A stretch of DNA of 28,281 nucleotides, taken from contig JAZDOS010000009.1 of the NCBI GenBank assembly GCA_043798375.1, forward strand, positions 1-28,281, in the 5' to 3' direction. Origin of the DNA: JAPLMI01 sp043798375 (GTDB taxonomy: Bacteria > Omnitrophota > Gorgyraeia > 2-01-FULL-45-10). Both the position numbers and the translations under genes were made by a program. The notes beneath the pieces are model-generated. The model had not been told where the DNA came from. It did no database searches and worked only from the letters and a program-made list of their open reading frames with translations. This document shows positions 6,376 through 13,910 of this stretch, piece by piece (the stretch's first letter is position 1; each line of letters begins with the position of its first letter).

Positions 6376-7226
6376 AATATATTGAATTTCCATTTATCGC
6401 CCAGAATCAAAAGTCCGGCGGATACGGATACGGCAAAAAATAACCATGCCCAGTCCCTCGGCCTCGTTCTGAAATCATTTATGACGACAGGCTCGCCCGT
6501 ATAACCTCTCGCGAGCATGGCGCTATAGACCGCTTCGTTCAACCTGTAAGATCTGTACCAGAGCGCTGCCAGATTCCAGGCTACCATGTGCTGGCCCTTT
6601 TTATAATGAACCTTACGTCCTATGCGGCTTTTGATCGCAAGGTATGTATTCTCGGCCACTTCCATAAAGAGATAGATATACCTGCAGCACATCCCCAATA
6701 CCGTAACGAATACCTGAGGAATCCCGAATACGCGCAGGACTTTAAGCAATTCGAAATGTTTTGTTGTAATACTGAGTAGAACGGCAAAAGATACCGAAGT
6801 TGTTACCCGCGTAACAAATAATAACGCGCCGGATAACCCCTGGCGGGTTATAACAAATCGCAATCCGATAATTTCGAAACTTACAAGCGGTTCCCCCGGA
6901 GAGAAGATGTTGAATAGCGCCGGGATCGCTATAAAGAGAGAGAATAGCGGGATAAATATCCATGTCCTTTTCAAAAAGAATCCCATGCCGATCCGGGACG
7001 AATAAGCGAGCCCGAGGCACAGGATATAAAGAGAGAGGCAGATGATTATGCTTTTAGTGAAAAGCGCCGTCAAAAGGAACACGGCGAAGGCGGCTGTCTT
7101 CGCCCTCGGATCGAGCGATTGCAGAAACCCGTTCCGCGACGCGTATTCGTCGGAAAATACGGATTCCTTCAGGAAAGACAGGGCGCCCGCGATCGAGCGC
7201 TCTACGAAATCATTATGCCTTGCCAC
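6372..7226 (-). CDS. cbiQ: ECF transporter transmembrane subunit CbiQ/NikQ
   Basis: The 284-residue integral membrane protein has about five hydrophobic segments. It carries the two short coupling motifs of EcfT/CbiQ proteins that contact the ATPase (KSRIGRK and AMLARGYTG, near residues 200 and 240). It couples ATP hydrolysis by CbiO to metal movement through CbiM. The gene ends in the ATGA overlap with cbiO and starts a few bases after the CbiN-like gene. The N-terminal FLQSLDPRAK is a common opening of the family. Confidence 0.9.
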   Translation of the reverse strand: MARHNDFVERSIAGALSFLKESVFSDEYASRNGFLQSLDPRAKTAAFAVFLLTALFTKSIIICLSLYILCLGLAYSSRIGMGFFLKRTWIFIPLFSLFIAIPALFNIFSPGEPLVSFEIIGLRFVITRQGLSGALLFVTRVTTSVSFAVLLSITTKHFELLKVLRVFGIPQVFVTVLGMCCRYIYLFMEVAENTYLAIKSRIGRKVHYKKGQHMVAWNLAALWYRSYRLNEAVYSAMLARGYTGEPVVINDFRTRPRDWAWLFFAVSVSAGLLILGDKWKFNIL

Positions 7227-7231
7227 TTGGC

Positions 7232-7567
7232 TTAACCGCCTTTTCTTGTCAATAATTTTCCTATGCCGACCACTATGAGGACAATAACGCCGATCCCTGC
7301 AACAGCGGATATTATATAGGCAAAGCTTAAATGCGGCAGGCCTTTCTCTTCCCAGCCCTTGAAGGCATAGTCAGGGATCGGCGCGTTCCAGAGACCGGCG
7401 AGTTTTTCGAGCCCTTGCGGGATATACCCCACAAGTTCCTTCATCTCCCCGGCCGCCCACTCACCCCACGCGGAACCCGCCTTGAAATGTTCGGGCAGTA
7501 TAAGCCCTGCGGGAGAAAGGATTATCAGTATCGCAAGCCCGATCCAGAGCCTGGCCGTGATCTTCAT
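7232..7567 (-). CDS. CbiN/NikN-like small membrane component (PDGLE-type)
   Basis: The 111-residue protein has one hydrophobic segment at each end (WIGLAILIILSPAGLILP and FAYIISAVAGIGVIVLIVVG). Between them is an extracytoplasmic loop with WGEW, YIPQGLEKLAGLW and PIPDYAF. This two-helix layout with a PxGLE-like loop is typical of the CbiN/NikN-like accessory proteins that sit between CbiM and CbiQ genes and help load metal on CbiM. It lies between cbiQ and cbiM with gaps of only a few bases. The family assignment rests on layout, position and the loop motif rather than strong sequence signatures. Confidence 0.75.
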   Translation of the reverse strand: MKITARLWIGLAILIILSPAGLILPEHFKAGSAWGEWAAGEMKELVGYIPQGLEKLAGLWNAPIPDYAFKGWEEKGLPHLSFAYIISAVAGIGVIVLIVVGIGKLLTRKGG

Positions 7568-7569
7568 GA

Positions 7570-8250
7570 TTATATCCTCCCTTCTTCAAGCAAGCTTATG
7601 TCCTGTTTTTGTATATATTTAATCACCAGCGCTGTCACCACGGCCTCCACCCAGCCGAATACCAGAAGGTGCTCGCCCAGCATTACCGGAAGCGCTGCAT
7701 TCAATCCATAAGGACAATATAACGCCTGGCCGGCCGCTGTTTTATGAAGAAGCGGCTGAATGCCGAATTCAAAACCGGCCAGTGCCGCGGCAATATTAAG
7801 AGCGGCATAGCCGGCGGCTCCCGCGGCTATGACTCTCCTCGTGGAATTTACAGGCGAACCATAACCGATCGCTTTATATATGTAGTATCCGGCAAACGGC
7901 AAAACGAACGCCATGTTGAAACAATTCGCGCCGATCGCGGTAATTCCTCCGTCGCCGAATAGAAACGCCTGGACCACCAAAGCGACCGTAATGGCGATAC
8001 ACGCCGCCCAGGGCCCTAAAAGTATCGCTGCCAAAACCCCTCCGACCGCGTGCCCGGTCGTGCCTCCGGGTATCGGCACGTTGAACATCATGATGACGAA
8101 ACTGAACGCCGCGCCTATCGCGAGTATCGGCACCTGCTTCGCGCTCAAGGTCTTTTTGACGATCTTCGAAGCTACCGCCCAAATCGGAACCATTGCCGCA
8201 TAGAAGAAGCCGCATGTCGCCGGCCCTAAATACCCGTCCGGTATGTGCAT
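7570..8250 (-). CDS. cbiM: Nickel/cobalt substrate-binding membrane subunit CbiM/NikM
   Basis: The protein begins with MHIPDGYLGP. In CbiM/NikM proteins the N-terminal amine and His2 form the metal site together with further conserved histidines. About seven hydrophobic segments follow, with the family motifs FNVPIPGGTTGHAVGG and LFGDGGITAIGANCFNMA (the second His ligand is in GTTGH). The protein gives the transporter its Ni2+/Co2+ specificity. Length (226 aa) is normal for the family. The ribosome-binding site AAGGAG precedes the ATG. Upstream neighbours (porin, NikR) favour nickel over cobalt. Confidence 0.92.
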   Translation of the reverse strand: MHIPDGYLGPATCGFFYAAMVPIWAVASKIVKKTLSAKQVPILAIGAAFSFVIMMFNVPIPGGTTGHAVGGVLAAILLGPWAACIAITVALVVQAFLFGDGGITAIGANCFNMAFVLPFAGYYIYKAIGYGSPVNSTRRVIAAGAAGYAALNIAAALAGFEFGIQPLLHKTAAGQALYCPYGLNAALPVMLGEHLLVFGWVEAVVTALVIKYIQKQDISLLEEGRI

Positions 8251-8266
8251 AACTTACGCTCCTTTC

Positions 8267-9643
8267 TTAAAAATCTACCTGGCTTCTCACGCCGTATACA
8301 AATACCGCATCCGTGTCCCCGATACCATGCGGGTTCCATATCCACTGGACGTCCGGAGTGATGGCAAGCCATTTAAGAATCTGCAGTTTATAATATACTT
8401 CCAGATGGCCTTCCGCTTCACCGCCTGTGTTTTCGACGCCGGCATCCTTATACTGCCTGCCCGGGAATATCTGGCCTATGCCGAAAGCGGCGACATCGTC
8501 GGGCCTGTTCCAGGTTTTACCCGTTATCCGCATACCGCCGGACCACGACGCCTCGCACTGCGCCGCGTTCGGATTGGCGCTGGCAAGCTGAAGCTCCGGT
8601 TTCTGCCATCCGAACCTCGCGAACACTCCGAAGGCATCCGTGATCATCTGATCGATGCTTAATCCGAACCCTGTATTGACATTTATATGATCCTCGGCGG
8701 TTTCCCCCGCCGCGGCAAGTTTGAAATGATTGAGATCGTTAAGCCACCAGTAGAACCTGTAATTTCCGTCCCATTGTTCCTTATCGAGATTGAATATTTT
8801 GGAAGGCTTGACATTGAGCTGGGCCGATACGAACGGCCTCGTAAAAACTTCTTCCCAATTATTGTCGGCGTTAAAATAAGTCATTTCCAGTGAAAGATAT
8901 GACATTGCTTCGGGGGCAAGGATAAGGCGGGCGCCCAGAGTATTGTCATTGGGCCATTCTACGGCCGGATTCTGCTTGAACATACGGCCGAGGAACTGGG
9001 TGCATTCATCGTGGGCATATTCGTTCTGGTCTACATAGTTCGCCGGGTCCAGCTTACCGGCCGTAACGGCGACCTGTTTATTGAAGAGATAATGCTCGTA
9101 CCAGAGTTCCGTCACAGGCACATTGGAGTCGGTGTCATTCTGGTCCCTGTTGACATTCGAATAGAGCGAGAGTTCATCTTCGGCGCCATGGCCCTGCCCG
9201 GGCTCAAGATGTATAAGCGCAAGCCCCCAATCGTCGAAAGCCTTCCGTATATATATATCGCTCGACCATGCGGCGTCGCACCTTGACGCCTCGCTCTCTC
9301 CGGGTGAATTGGCTTTGGGAGTGCCCTGCAGGACAAGTGTGGCGTCGGCCGTTATCTCGATGCCGCACGGCGGAACCGAGAGCCCCTCACCCGGTTTATA
9401 CGAAATAAGGGAATCCTTGATCTGGGCCACAGTCGTTACCTGAGACGTTATGGCGCATCCCTGGACATCGAGCCTTTTTTCGAGTTCCGCGACGCGTATC
9501 TTCAAGGCGTCTATCTCCGCGAGCTTCGTCTTGAGGGCCGTAATCTCGGTCATAAGCTCCGCTTCGCCCGCCCATACAAAGCTTCCCGCGCAAACCGCAT
9601 ATACCGTAAAAATTACTATTGCTTTAAAAATAGATCGTGTCAC
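8267..9643 (-). CDS. OprB-like outer-membrane porin with N-terminal coiled coil
   Basis: The start is set at GTG 9643: GGAGG (9650-9654) directly abuts the in-frame ATG at 9649, which leaves no spacing, but stands 6 nt from the GTG. The product of about 458 aa has a signal peptide (IFKAIVIFTVYAVCAGSFVWAG) and a short coiled coil (ELMTEITALKTKLAEIDALK, about 27-57). A beta-barrel follows, ending in phenylalanine (RSQVDF). Features such as ELWYEHYLFNKQVAVTAGKLDP and LEVYYKLQILKWLAITPDVQWI are those of carbohydrate-type (OprB) porins. Between nikR and cbiM, and behind NikR-like half-sites, it most likely admits nickel or a small nickel complex through the outer membrane. That role is inference. 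Confidence 0.82.
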   Translation of the reverse strand: MTRSIFKAIVIFTVYAVCAGSFVWAGEAELMTEITALKTKLAEIDALKIRVAELEKRLDVQGCAITSQVTTVAQIKDSLISYKPGEGLSVPPCGIEITADATLVLQGTPKANSPGESEASRCDAAWSSDIYIRKAFDDWGLALIHLEPGQGHGAEDELSLYSNVNRDQNDTDSNVPVTELWYEHYLFNKQVAVTAGKLDPANYVDQNEYAHDECTQFLGRMFKQNPAVEWPNDNTLGARLILAPEAMSYLSLEMTYFNADNNWEEVFTRPFVSAQLNVKPSKIFNLDKEQWDGNYRFYWWLNDLNHFKLAAAGETAEDHINVNTGFGLSIDQMITDAFGVFARFGWQKPELQLASANPNAAQCEASWSGGMRITGKTWNRPDDVAAFGIGQIFPGRQYKDAGVENTGGEAEGHLEVYYKLQILKWLAITPDVQWIWNPHGIGDTDAVFVYGVRSQVDF

Positions 9644-9658
9644 CTTCATCCTCCTTTC

Positions 9659-9685
9659 GTGCTACCTTATTAATATTAGTGCTAC
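9659..9685. promoter_or_regulatory. Paired NikR-like half-sites in direct orientation upstream of the porin
   Basis: GTGCTAC occurs at 9659-9665 and again at 9679-9685, separated by 13 bp. This is the same half-site and spacing as the nikR operator at 10143-10169, but the second copy is in the same orientation. It overlaps a weak promoter-like sequence (TTAACC, 17 bp, TAATAA on the minus strand) and ends just before the porin ribosome-binding site. Confidence 0.6.
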
Positions 9686-9700
9686 CGCCGGTTAAAAAAA

Positions 9701-10123
9701 TTATTCCATATCTTCGCCGAGGGTCGTCATTACGAACTCTCCGTGCTTCACCCCTTTCGCGGCCCGCAGGCGGGACGCCAGGTCTTTGACATCCCCGGCT
9801 TTTCCCTTGGCAATGATAACCTCCAGGCAATTGTCATGGTTAAGGTGGATATGCTGGCTCGCGATGATTATGGCGCTCCTGCGGTCATGCTGGATATTGA
9901 TAAGCTTATCCACGAGTTCTCTCTTCTCGTGGTCGTAAACCAGCGTCACGACGGCGGTTACTTCCCCGCTGACATTTTTCCATTCTTCCTTCACAAGCCT
10001 GTCTCTTATAAGGTCGCGCAGCGCTTCCGAGCGGTTGACATACTTATTTTCACGGCACAATCTGTCGAAAGACACGAGCAGGCTCTTGTCTAATGAAACA
10101 CCGAAACGCGCCAGCTTCGCCAT
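9701..10123 (-). CDS. nikR: Nickel-responsive transcriptional regulator NikR
   Basis: The 140-residue protein has an N-terminal ribbon-helix-helix DNA-binding domain (ARFGVSLDKSLL ... YVNRSEALRDLIRDRL, residues 4-43). A C-terminal ACT-like metal-binding domain follows, with the family motif QHIHLNHDNCLEVI. Nickel ligands by comparison with E. coli NikR (His76, His87, His89, Cys95) are H79, H91, H93 and C99; the first interval is one residue longer than in E. coli. It represses its targets when nickel is abundant. The ATG follows AAGGAG. A palindromic operator covers its promoter, which implies autoregulation together with the porin and cbiMNQO genes downstream. Confidence 0.95.
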   Translation of the reverse strand: MAKLARFGVSLDKSLLVSFDRLCRENKYVNRSEALRDLIRDRLVKEEWKNVSGEVTAVVTLVYDHEKRELVDKLINIQHDRRSAIIIASQHIHLNHDNCLEVIIAKGKAGDVKDLASRLRAAKGVKHGEFVMTTLGEDME

Positions 10124-10140
10124 ACCATCTCCTTAATAAA

Positions 10141-10187
10141 TAGTGCTACTATTTTAAATATAGTAGCACTAAAAAATGTTAAGTCAA
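10141..10187 (-). promoter_or_regulatory. nikR promoter and palindromic NikR operator
   Basis: The operator 10141-10171 is a perfect inverted repeat with 12-bp arms. Its outer half-sites are GTGCTAC (10143-10149) and GTAGCAC (10163-10169), 13 bp apart. This resembles the GTGTTAC-type motif with a 13/14-bp spacer described for NikR outside enterobacteria. On the minus strand TTGACT (10187-10182) is a good -35, and a TACTAT-like -10 lies inside the operator, so a bound regulator would exclude RNA polymerase. Confidence 0.85.
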
Positions 10188-10188
10188 G

Positions 10189-10219
10189 AGAAATAAACGG
10201 GTCACACCCGTTTATTTCT
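10189..10219 (-). terminator. Stem-loop at the end of the ZIP gene
   Basis: Perfect 14-bp arms (AGAAATAAACGGGT at 10189-10202 and its complement at 10206-10219) enclose a 3-nt loop. The hairpin overlaps the ZIP stop codon and lies just before the nikR promoter. The same AGAAATAAACGGG start is seen after the cbiO stop. Confidence 0.75.
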
Positions 10220-10976
10220 AGATCAGGATGAGGCTTAGCGCCATTACCGCCATGCCTATTATGACGCCAAAGATAGATATGTGATAGCCGTCGTTCTGGC
10301 AGGATAAAGGCAGGAGTTCGTCGAAACTGATAAAAACCATGATACCGGCGACAAACGCGAGCGAATAGGACAAAACCGCCTGATTCAAGAATGGCATCAG
10401 TACCAATATCGCTATGACGGCGCCCGCCGGTTCGGCGAAGCCCGCAAGAAAAGAATACCAGAACGCCTTCCTTTTGGATTTGGTGGCATAGAAGATCGGC
10501 ATGGCCACGGCTATCCCCTCGGGGATGTTATGCAGCGCTATCGCGATGGCTAAAGCCGCGCCCAATTTAATGTCCACCAGGGCGCTCATGAATACCGCCA
10601 GGCCTTCCGGAAAATTGTGTATCCCTATCCCTATGGCGGTAAAGATCCCCGCGGCCATAAGTTTTTTATCATGGCCGTCCCCCTTTATCTTTTCCGCTAT
10701 ATATTCATGGGGAACAAAAAAATCTATCAGCATGACCATGACGATGCCGCCGAAAAAGTAGGCGTTTGCCTTAAGCGCTCCGACGACATTGATGGCTGAT
10801 GGCAGGAGTTCGACAAATGAGACATATATCATTACTCCGCCCGACAACCCCAGGAAGAACTGGAGATAGCTCTTCTTGAAATCCCGGATGAAGAAAGTGA
10901 TGAGCGAGCCCACCACCGTAAACAGGCCGGCGGCAAAAGCTAATAATAACGGCAACCAGATCCTTGCATTATCCAT
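10218..10976 (-). CDS. zupT: ZIP-family metal transporter (ZupT-like)
   Basis: The 252-residue protein has about eight hydrophobic helices. Helix IV holds GIHNFPEGLAVF and helix V holds IALHNIPEGIAVA, the paired HNxPEG metal-binding motifs of ZIP transporters. It imports Zn2+ or, with broad specificity, other divalent cations across the inner membrane. No Shine-Dalgarno is visible before the ATG at 10976, and a palindrome (10990-11037) lies immediately upstream. It precedes nikR but is separated from it by a terminator hairpin, so NikR control is not indicated. The closest match by motif is ZupT; the substrate is not determined by the sequence. Confidence 0.88.
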   Translation of the reverse strand: MDNARIWLPLLLAFAAGLFTVVGSLITFFIRDFKKSYLQFFLGLSGGVMIYVSFVELLPSAINVVGALKANAYFFGGIVMVMLIDFFVPHEYIAEKIKGDGHDKKLMAAGIFTAIGIGIHNFPEGLAVFMSALVDIKLGAALAIAIALHNIPEGIAVAMPIFYATKSKRKAFWYSFLAGFAEPAGAVIAILVLMPFLNQAVLSYSLAFVAGIMVFISFDELLPLSCQNDGYHISIFGVIIGMAVMALSLILI

Positions 10977-10989
10977 ATGTTCAGTAGTA

Positions 10990-11045
10990 GACCGCGCAGG
11001 TCATATCGAGCCGATCTCCCTGTAGACCTGCGCGGTCATATCGAG
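10990..11045. repeat. Palindromic intergenic repeat between the CorC-like and ZIP genes
   Basis: Perfect 13-bp arms GACCGCGCAGGTC (10990-11002) and GACCTGCGCGGTC (11025-11037) enclose a 22-nt loop. The arms are each followed on the plus strand by the same ATATCGAG, giving a direct repeat GGTCATATCGAG at 10999-11010 and 11034-11045. The stem core ACCTGCG-GGT resembles the repeats at 5482 and 16057. It begins two bases after the stop codon of the CorC-like gene. Confidence 0.7.
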
Positions 11046-11046
11046 A

Positions 11047-12048
11047 TCATATCCCGGCGCGGACGTCATACTCGTCTTCTATCTCTCCCACTATCTCCTC
11101 GACCAGGTCTTCCAGCGTAACGAGGCCTTCGAGACGGCTATTAGGGTCGGTCACGAGCGCGAGATGCGTATGCCCTTTCTGGAATTCCTTTAAGAGCTCC
11201 GAAACTTTTTTCGTATCGGGGAAGAATACGGCGGGATATATTATGTCGTGCAAAACTACCAGCTCCTTATTGACCGACAGGTTCAGGAGGTCTTTCATGT
11301 TTATAATGCCGATGATATTGTCGGGGCTATCTTTATACACGGGGAGCCTGGAATAACCGGACTCCAGCACCTTCTCCAGTATCTCCTCAAACGGCGCGTT
11401 TATATCGATCGCCGCCATGTCCTTCTTGGGCGTCATGACGTCTTTCACGACGGCATCACTGAAATCGAAGACCTTCGAGAGCATCCTGTATTTTTCTTTG
11501 TGGACGGCATTTTCTTCCGCGGTTATTTTTATGAGCGCCCTCAGCTCCTCGTCTGTAATAAGCGTAGGCTTTACGGGTACGCGGTTCGATACAAGCCTGA
11601 GCACAAAATTCGTAAGATGGACGAGCCCCCTCACTATCGGAGCGCATAGCGAAATAACGGCATTTACCGGGCGCGCCAGGATTAAAGATAGCCTCTCGGA
11701 GTGAGTTGCCGCGAGAGTCTTCGCGACGACCTCGAAAACTATTATGGCCAGCGACGCCATGATAGTCGCCAGAATTATGCCTTTATTGTTTTCGCCGGCC
11801 AGGGCGACCATCATTACAGTCACTATCGCGGCGATCAGGGTATCTATGATATTATTCAGGACGAGTATCGTGCTGAAGAATTTTTCGGGGGCCTCCAGCA
11901 TTTTTAACAATATGCGGGCCGATCTGGACCCCGATGAGGCAAGTTTGCGAAGCTTGATCCTCGATACCGCTATTATCGCTATCTCGGATGCCGCGGTAAG
12001 CGCCGCAAGCATCAGCAAAACAAAAATTATAACAATCGATATCAGCAT
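11047..12048 (-). CDS. CNNM/CorC-type membrane protein (DUF21 plus CBS pair)
   Basis: The 333-residue protein has an N-terminal DUF21 transmembrane domain (about residues 1-180; LTAASEIAIIAVSR, LVLNNIIDTLIAA, FEVVAKTLAATHSER). A tandem CBS domain follows (about 195-330; VMTPKKDMAAIDI, YSRLPVYKDSPDNIIGIINMKDLL, LVTLEDLVEEIVGEI). Such proteins take part in Mg2+ (sometimes Co2+) efflux or homeostasis and bind ATP-Mg in the CBS pair. It ends right after the CBS pair and lacks the C-terminal CorC_HlyC domain of the usual 400+ residue members. It closes the run MgtE_N-CBS / NRAMP / DUF502 / CorC-like with gaps of a few bases, which supports a magnesium role. Confidence 0.88.
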   Translation of the reverse strand: MLISIVIIFVLLMLAALTAASEIAIIAVSRIKLRKLASSGSRSARILLKMLEAPEKFFSTILVLNNIIDTLIAAIVTVMMVALAGENNKGIILATIMASLAIIVFEVVAKTLAATHSERLSLILARPVNAVISLCAPIVRGLVHLTNFVLRLVSNRVPVKPTLITDEELRALIKITAEENAVHKEKYRMLSKVFDFSDAVVKDVMTPKKDMAAIDINAPFEEILEKVLESGYSRLPVYKDSPDNIIGIINMKDLLNLSVNKELVVLHDIIYPAVFFPDTKKVSELLKEFQKGHTHLALVTDPNSRLEGLVTLEDLVEEIVGEIEDEYDVRAGI

Positions 12049-12050
12049 GA

Positions 12051-12647
12051 TTAATCCGCCGGCTTTACTATGCCGCCCGACACAATAAGCTTGATGCCTT
12101 CTTCAACGGAGATGTCAAGAATTTTTATATCTCTTTTCGGCACAAGAATCAAAGATCCCGTGAGAGGGTTGGGCGCCGTGCCTATGAAGACGTGCACAAG
12201 CTCCTGGCCCAGTTTTTCATTGGCTTCCCTGAAACTATCGTTTGTGATAAATCCGACCGACCAGATTCCCCTGGACGGATATTCGACAAGAACAACCTTC
12301 TTAAACGCCGGGCCTTTCCTGGAGATGAACGAGTCGACGATCTGCCTTGCCGCGGGGTAGATCTTCCGTATGAACGGTATCTTCAGGAACCATCCTTCAA
12401 ATAACTTAAAGAGCTTCTTTCCCAGAAAGTTCGTGGCTATAAAACCCACCGCAAGAATAGTCACGAGCCCAAGCGCTATCCCCAGGCCCGGAATAGAAAA
12501 ACCCAGGTATTTCTTCAGGTAAAAGTTTATCGCCTTGCCCCATATCCCGTCGATAAAAATGAAGATGATATAAAGAAGGTAGCAGGTAAAAAATACCGGT
12601 AGAGTTATCAGTAATCCTGTGGCGAAATAATGTTTGATCTTTGACAT
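12051..12647 (-). CDS. DUF502 family membrane protein
   Basis: The 198-residue protein has two N-terminal transmembrane helices (FATGLLITLPVFFTCYLLYIIF and IPGLGIALGLVTILAVGFIAT). A soluble domain follows with the DUF502 signatures IPFIRKIYPAARQIVDSF, VVLVEYPSRGIWSVGFIT, VFIGTAPNPLTGSLILVP and the C-terminal ISVEEGIKLIVSGG. The biochemical function of the family is unknown. It lies two bases before the CorC-like gene and seven after the NRAMP gene, so it is co-transcribed with cation transporters. Confidence 0.9.
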   Translation of the reverse strand: MSKIKHYFATGLLITLPVFFTCYLLYIIFIFIDGIWGKAINFYLKKYLGFSIPGLGIALGLVTILAVGFIATNFLGKKLFKLFEGWFLKIPFIRKIYPAARQIVDSFISRKGPAFKKVVLVEYPSRGIWSVGFITNDSFREANEKLGQELVHVFIGTAPNPLTGSLILVPKRDIKILDISVEEGIKLIVSGGIVKPAD

Positions 12648-12654
12648 AAGCCTC

Positions 12655-13908
12655 CTAATGTGAAAGCATGGTTACGGCAAGCGCCAGGGTAAGGGTTATC
12701 AATATGACGACCGTCGTCCAGGATACGATATTAAAAAACCTTGAATTCCTGTATTCTCCCATAAGGCGCCTGTCGTTTATAAGAATGAGCATAAATATCA
12801 GCACAAAGGGCAGGAATACGGAGTTCGCCGCCTGGGAAAGCAGCATGACCATGATCAGATTTATTTTCGGGAACATGATGATGCCGGCGCCTATGACTAT
12901 AAGAGCGGTGAATAGAAAATAGAACTGCGGCGCCTCTTTCAGGCGCTTGTCCACGCCGGCCTCCCACCCCAACCCTTCACACACGGAATAAGCCGTTGCC
13001 AGAGGTAATATCATCGCTGAGAATACGGAGGCGTTGAGAAGGCCGAACGCGAAGAGGGTCGAACAGTATTTTCCGGCCAACGGTTCCAGCGCGAGCGCCG
13101 CGTCTTTCGCCGTTTCTATCCTTATGCCGTTTTTGAAAAGCGTCGCGGCGCACGAAATGACTATGAATACGGCCACTATGCTCACCACTACGGCGCCGAT
13201 TATCACGTCGAGCCTCGCGTACTTGTAATCTTTGATGCTTATCCCTTTCTCCACGACAGAAGATTGCTGGTAAAACTGCATCCACGGCGCTATGGTAGTC
13301 CCCACAACCCCCATTATCATGAGTATGAAGCCTTTGTTGAAGCTGAATGTCGGGCGCACAAGTTCACCGGCTACCCCGCCCCACTGCGGATGGACAAGAA
13401 ATCCTGTAGCTATATAAGAAAAATAGAACAGGCACGCCGCGAGAAAAATCTTCTCCACCGATTTATACGTCCCCTTGACGACAACCCACCATATAACCGC
13501 GGCCGCTATGGGGAGCGAAACATATCTTGAGATACCGAATATCTCACAGCTTGCCGCGATACCGGAAAATTCGCTGATCGTATTCGTGAAATTCGAGAAA
13601 AGAAAAACGAGCATCGCGTAAAAAGTCACTTTTACGCCGAACCTTTCTCTTATCAGGTCGGCAAGGCCCTTACCGGTAACCACTCCCATCCTCGAGCACA
13701 TCTCCTGGATCACTATCAGGGCCGCGAGCATCGGGAGAAATACCCACAGCATCGAGTAGCCGAAATGCGCCCCCGCGACCGAGTAAGTCGCGATACCGCC
13801 GGCGTCGTTATCGACATTGGCCGTTATTATGCCGGGGCCCATGACGCCTAAAAATATCACGAGATTACGGAAGAATGTCGGTTTTCTTATGATGCCGTTG
13901 TCGCCCAT
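12655..13908 (-). CDS. NRAMP-family divalent metal transporter with a divergent metal site
   Basis: The 417-residue protein has about eleven transmembrane helices. The first helix opens with VMGPGIITANVDNDAGGIATYSV, and the sixth with GTTIAPWMQFYQQSS. Canonical Mn/Fe transporters carry DPGN in helix 1 and MPH in helix 6; here these are DNDAGG (33-38) and APW (207-209). The methionine that favours Mn2+/Fe2+ over Mg2+/Ca2+ is therefore missing, as in NRAMP-related Mg2+ transporters. Its start is two bases after the stop of a soluble MgtE_N-CBS protein. Import of Mg2+ or another hard cation is inferred from these two observations; the family itself is clear. Confidence 0.85.
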   Translation of the reverse strand: MGDNGIIRKPTFFRNLVIFLGVMGPGIITANVDNDAGGIATYSVAGAHFGYSMLWVFLPMLAALIVIQEMCSRMGVVTGKGLADLIRERFGVKVTFYAMLVFLFSNFTNTISEFSGIAASCEIFGISRYVSLPIAAAVIWWVVVKGTYKSVEKIFLAACLFYFSYIATGFLVHPQWGGVAGELVRPTFSFNKGFILMIMGVVGTTIAPWMQFYQQSSVVEKGISIKDYKYARLDVIIGAVVVSIVAVFIVISCAATLFKNGIRIETAKDAALALEPLAGKYCSTLFAFGLLNASVFSAMILPLATAYSVCEGLGWEAGVDKRLKEAPQFYFLFTALIVIGAGIIMFPKINLIMVMLLSQAANSVFLPFVLIFMLILINDRRLMGEYRNSRFFNIVSWTTVVILITLTLALAVTMLSH

Positions 13909-13910
13909 CG

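Noticed and set aside
10141..10171. Palindrome before nikR taken as a terminator
   Set aside because: It lies upstream of the nikR ribosome-binding site and within its promoter, and its half-sites recur before the porin, so an operator is the better reading.
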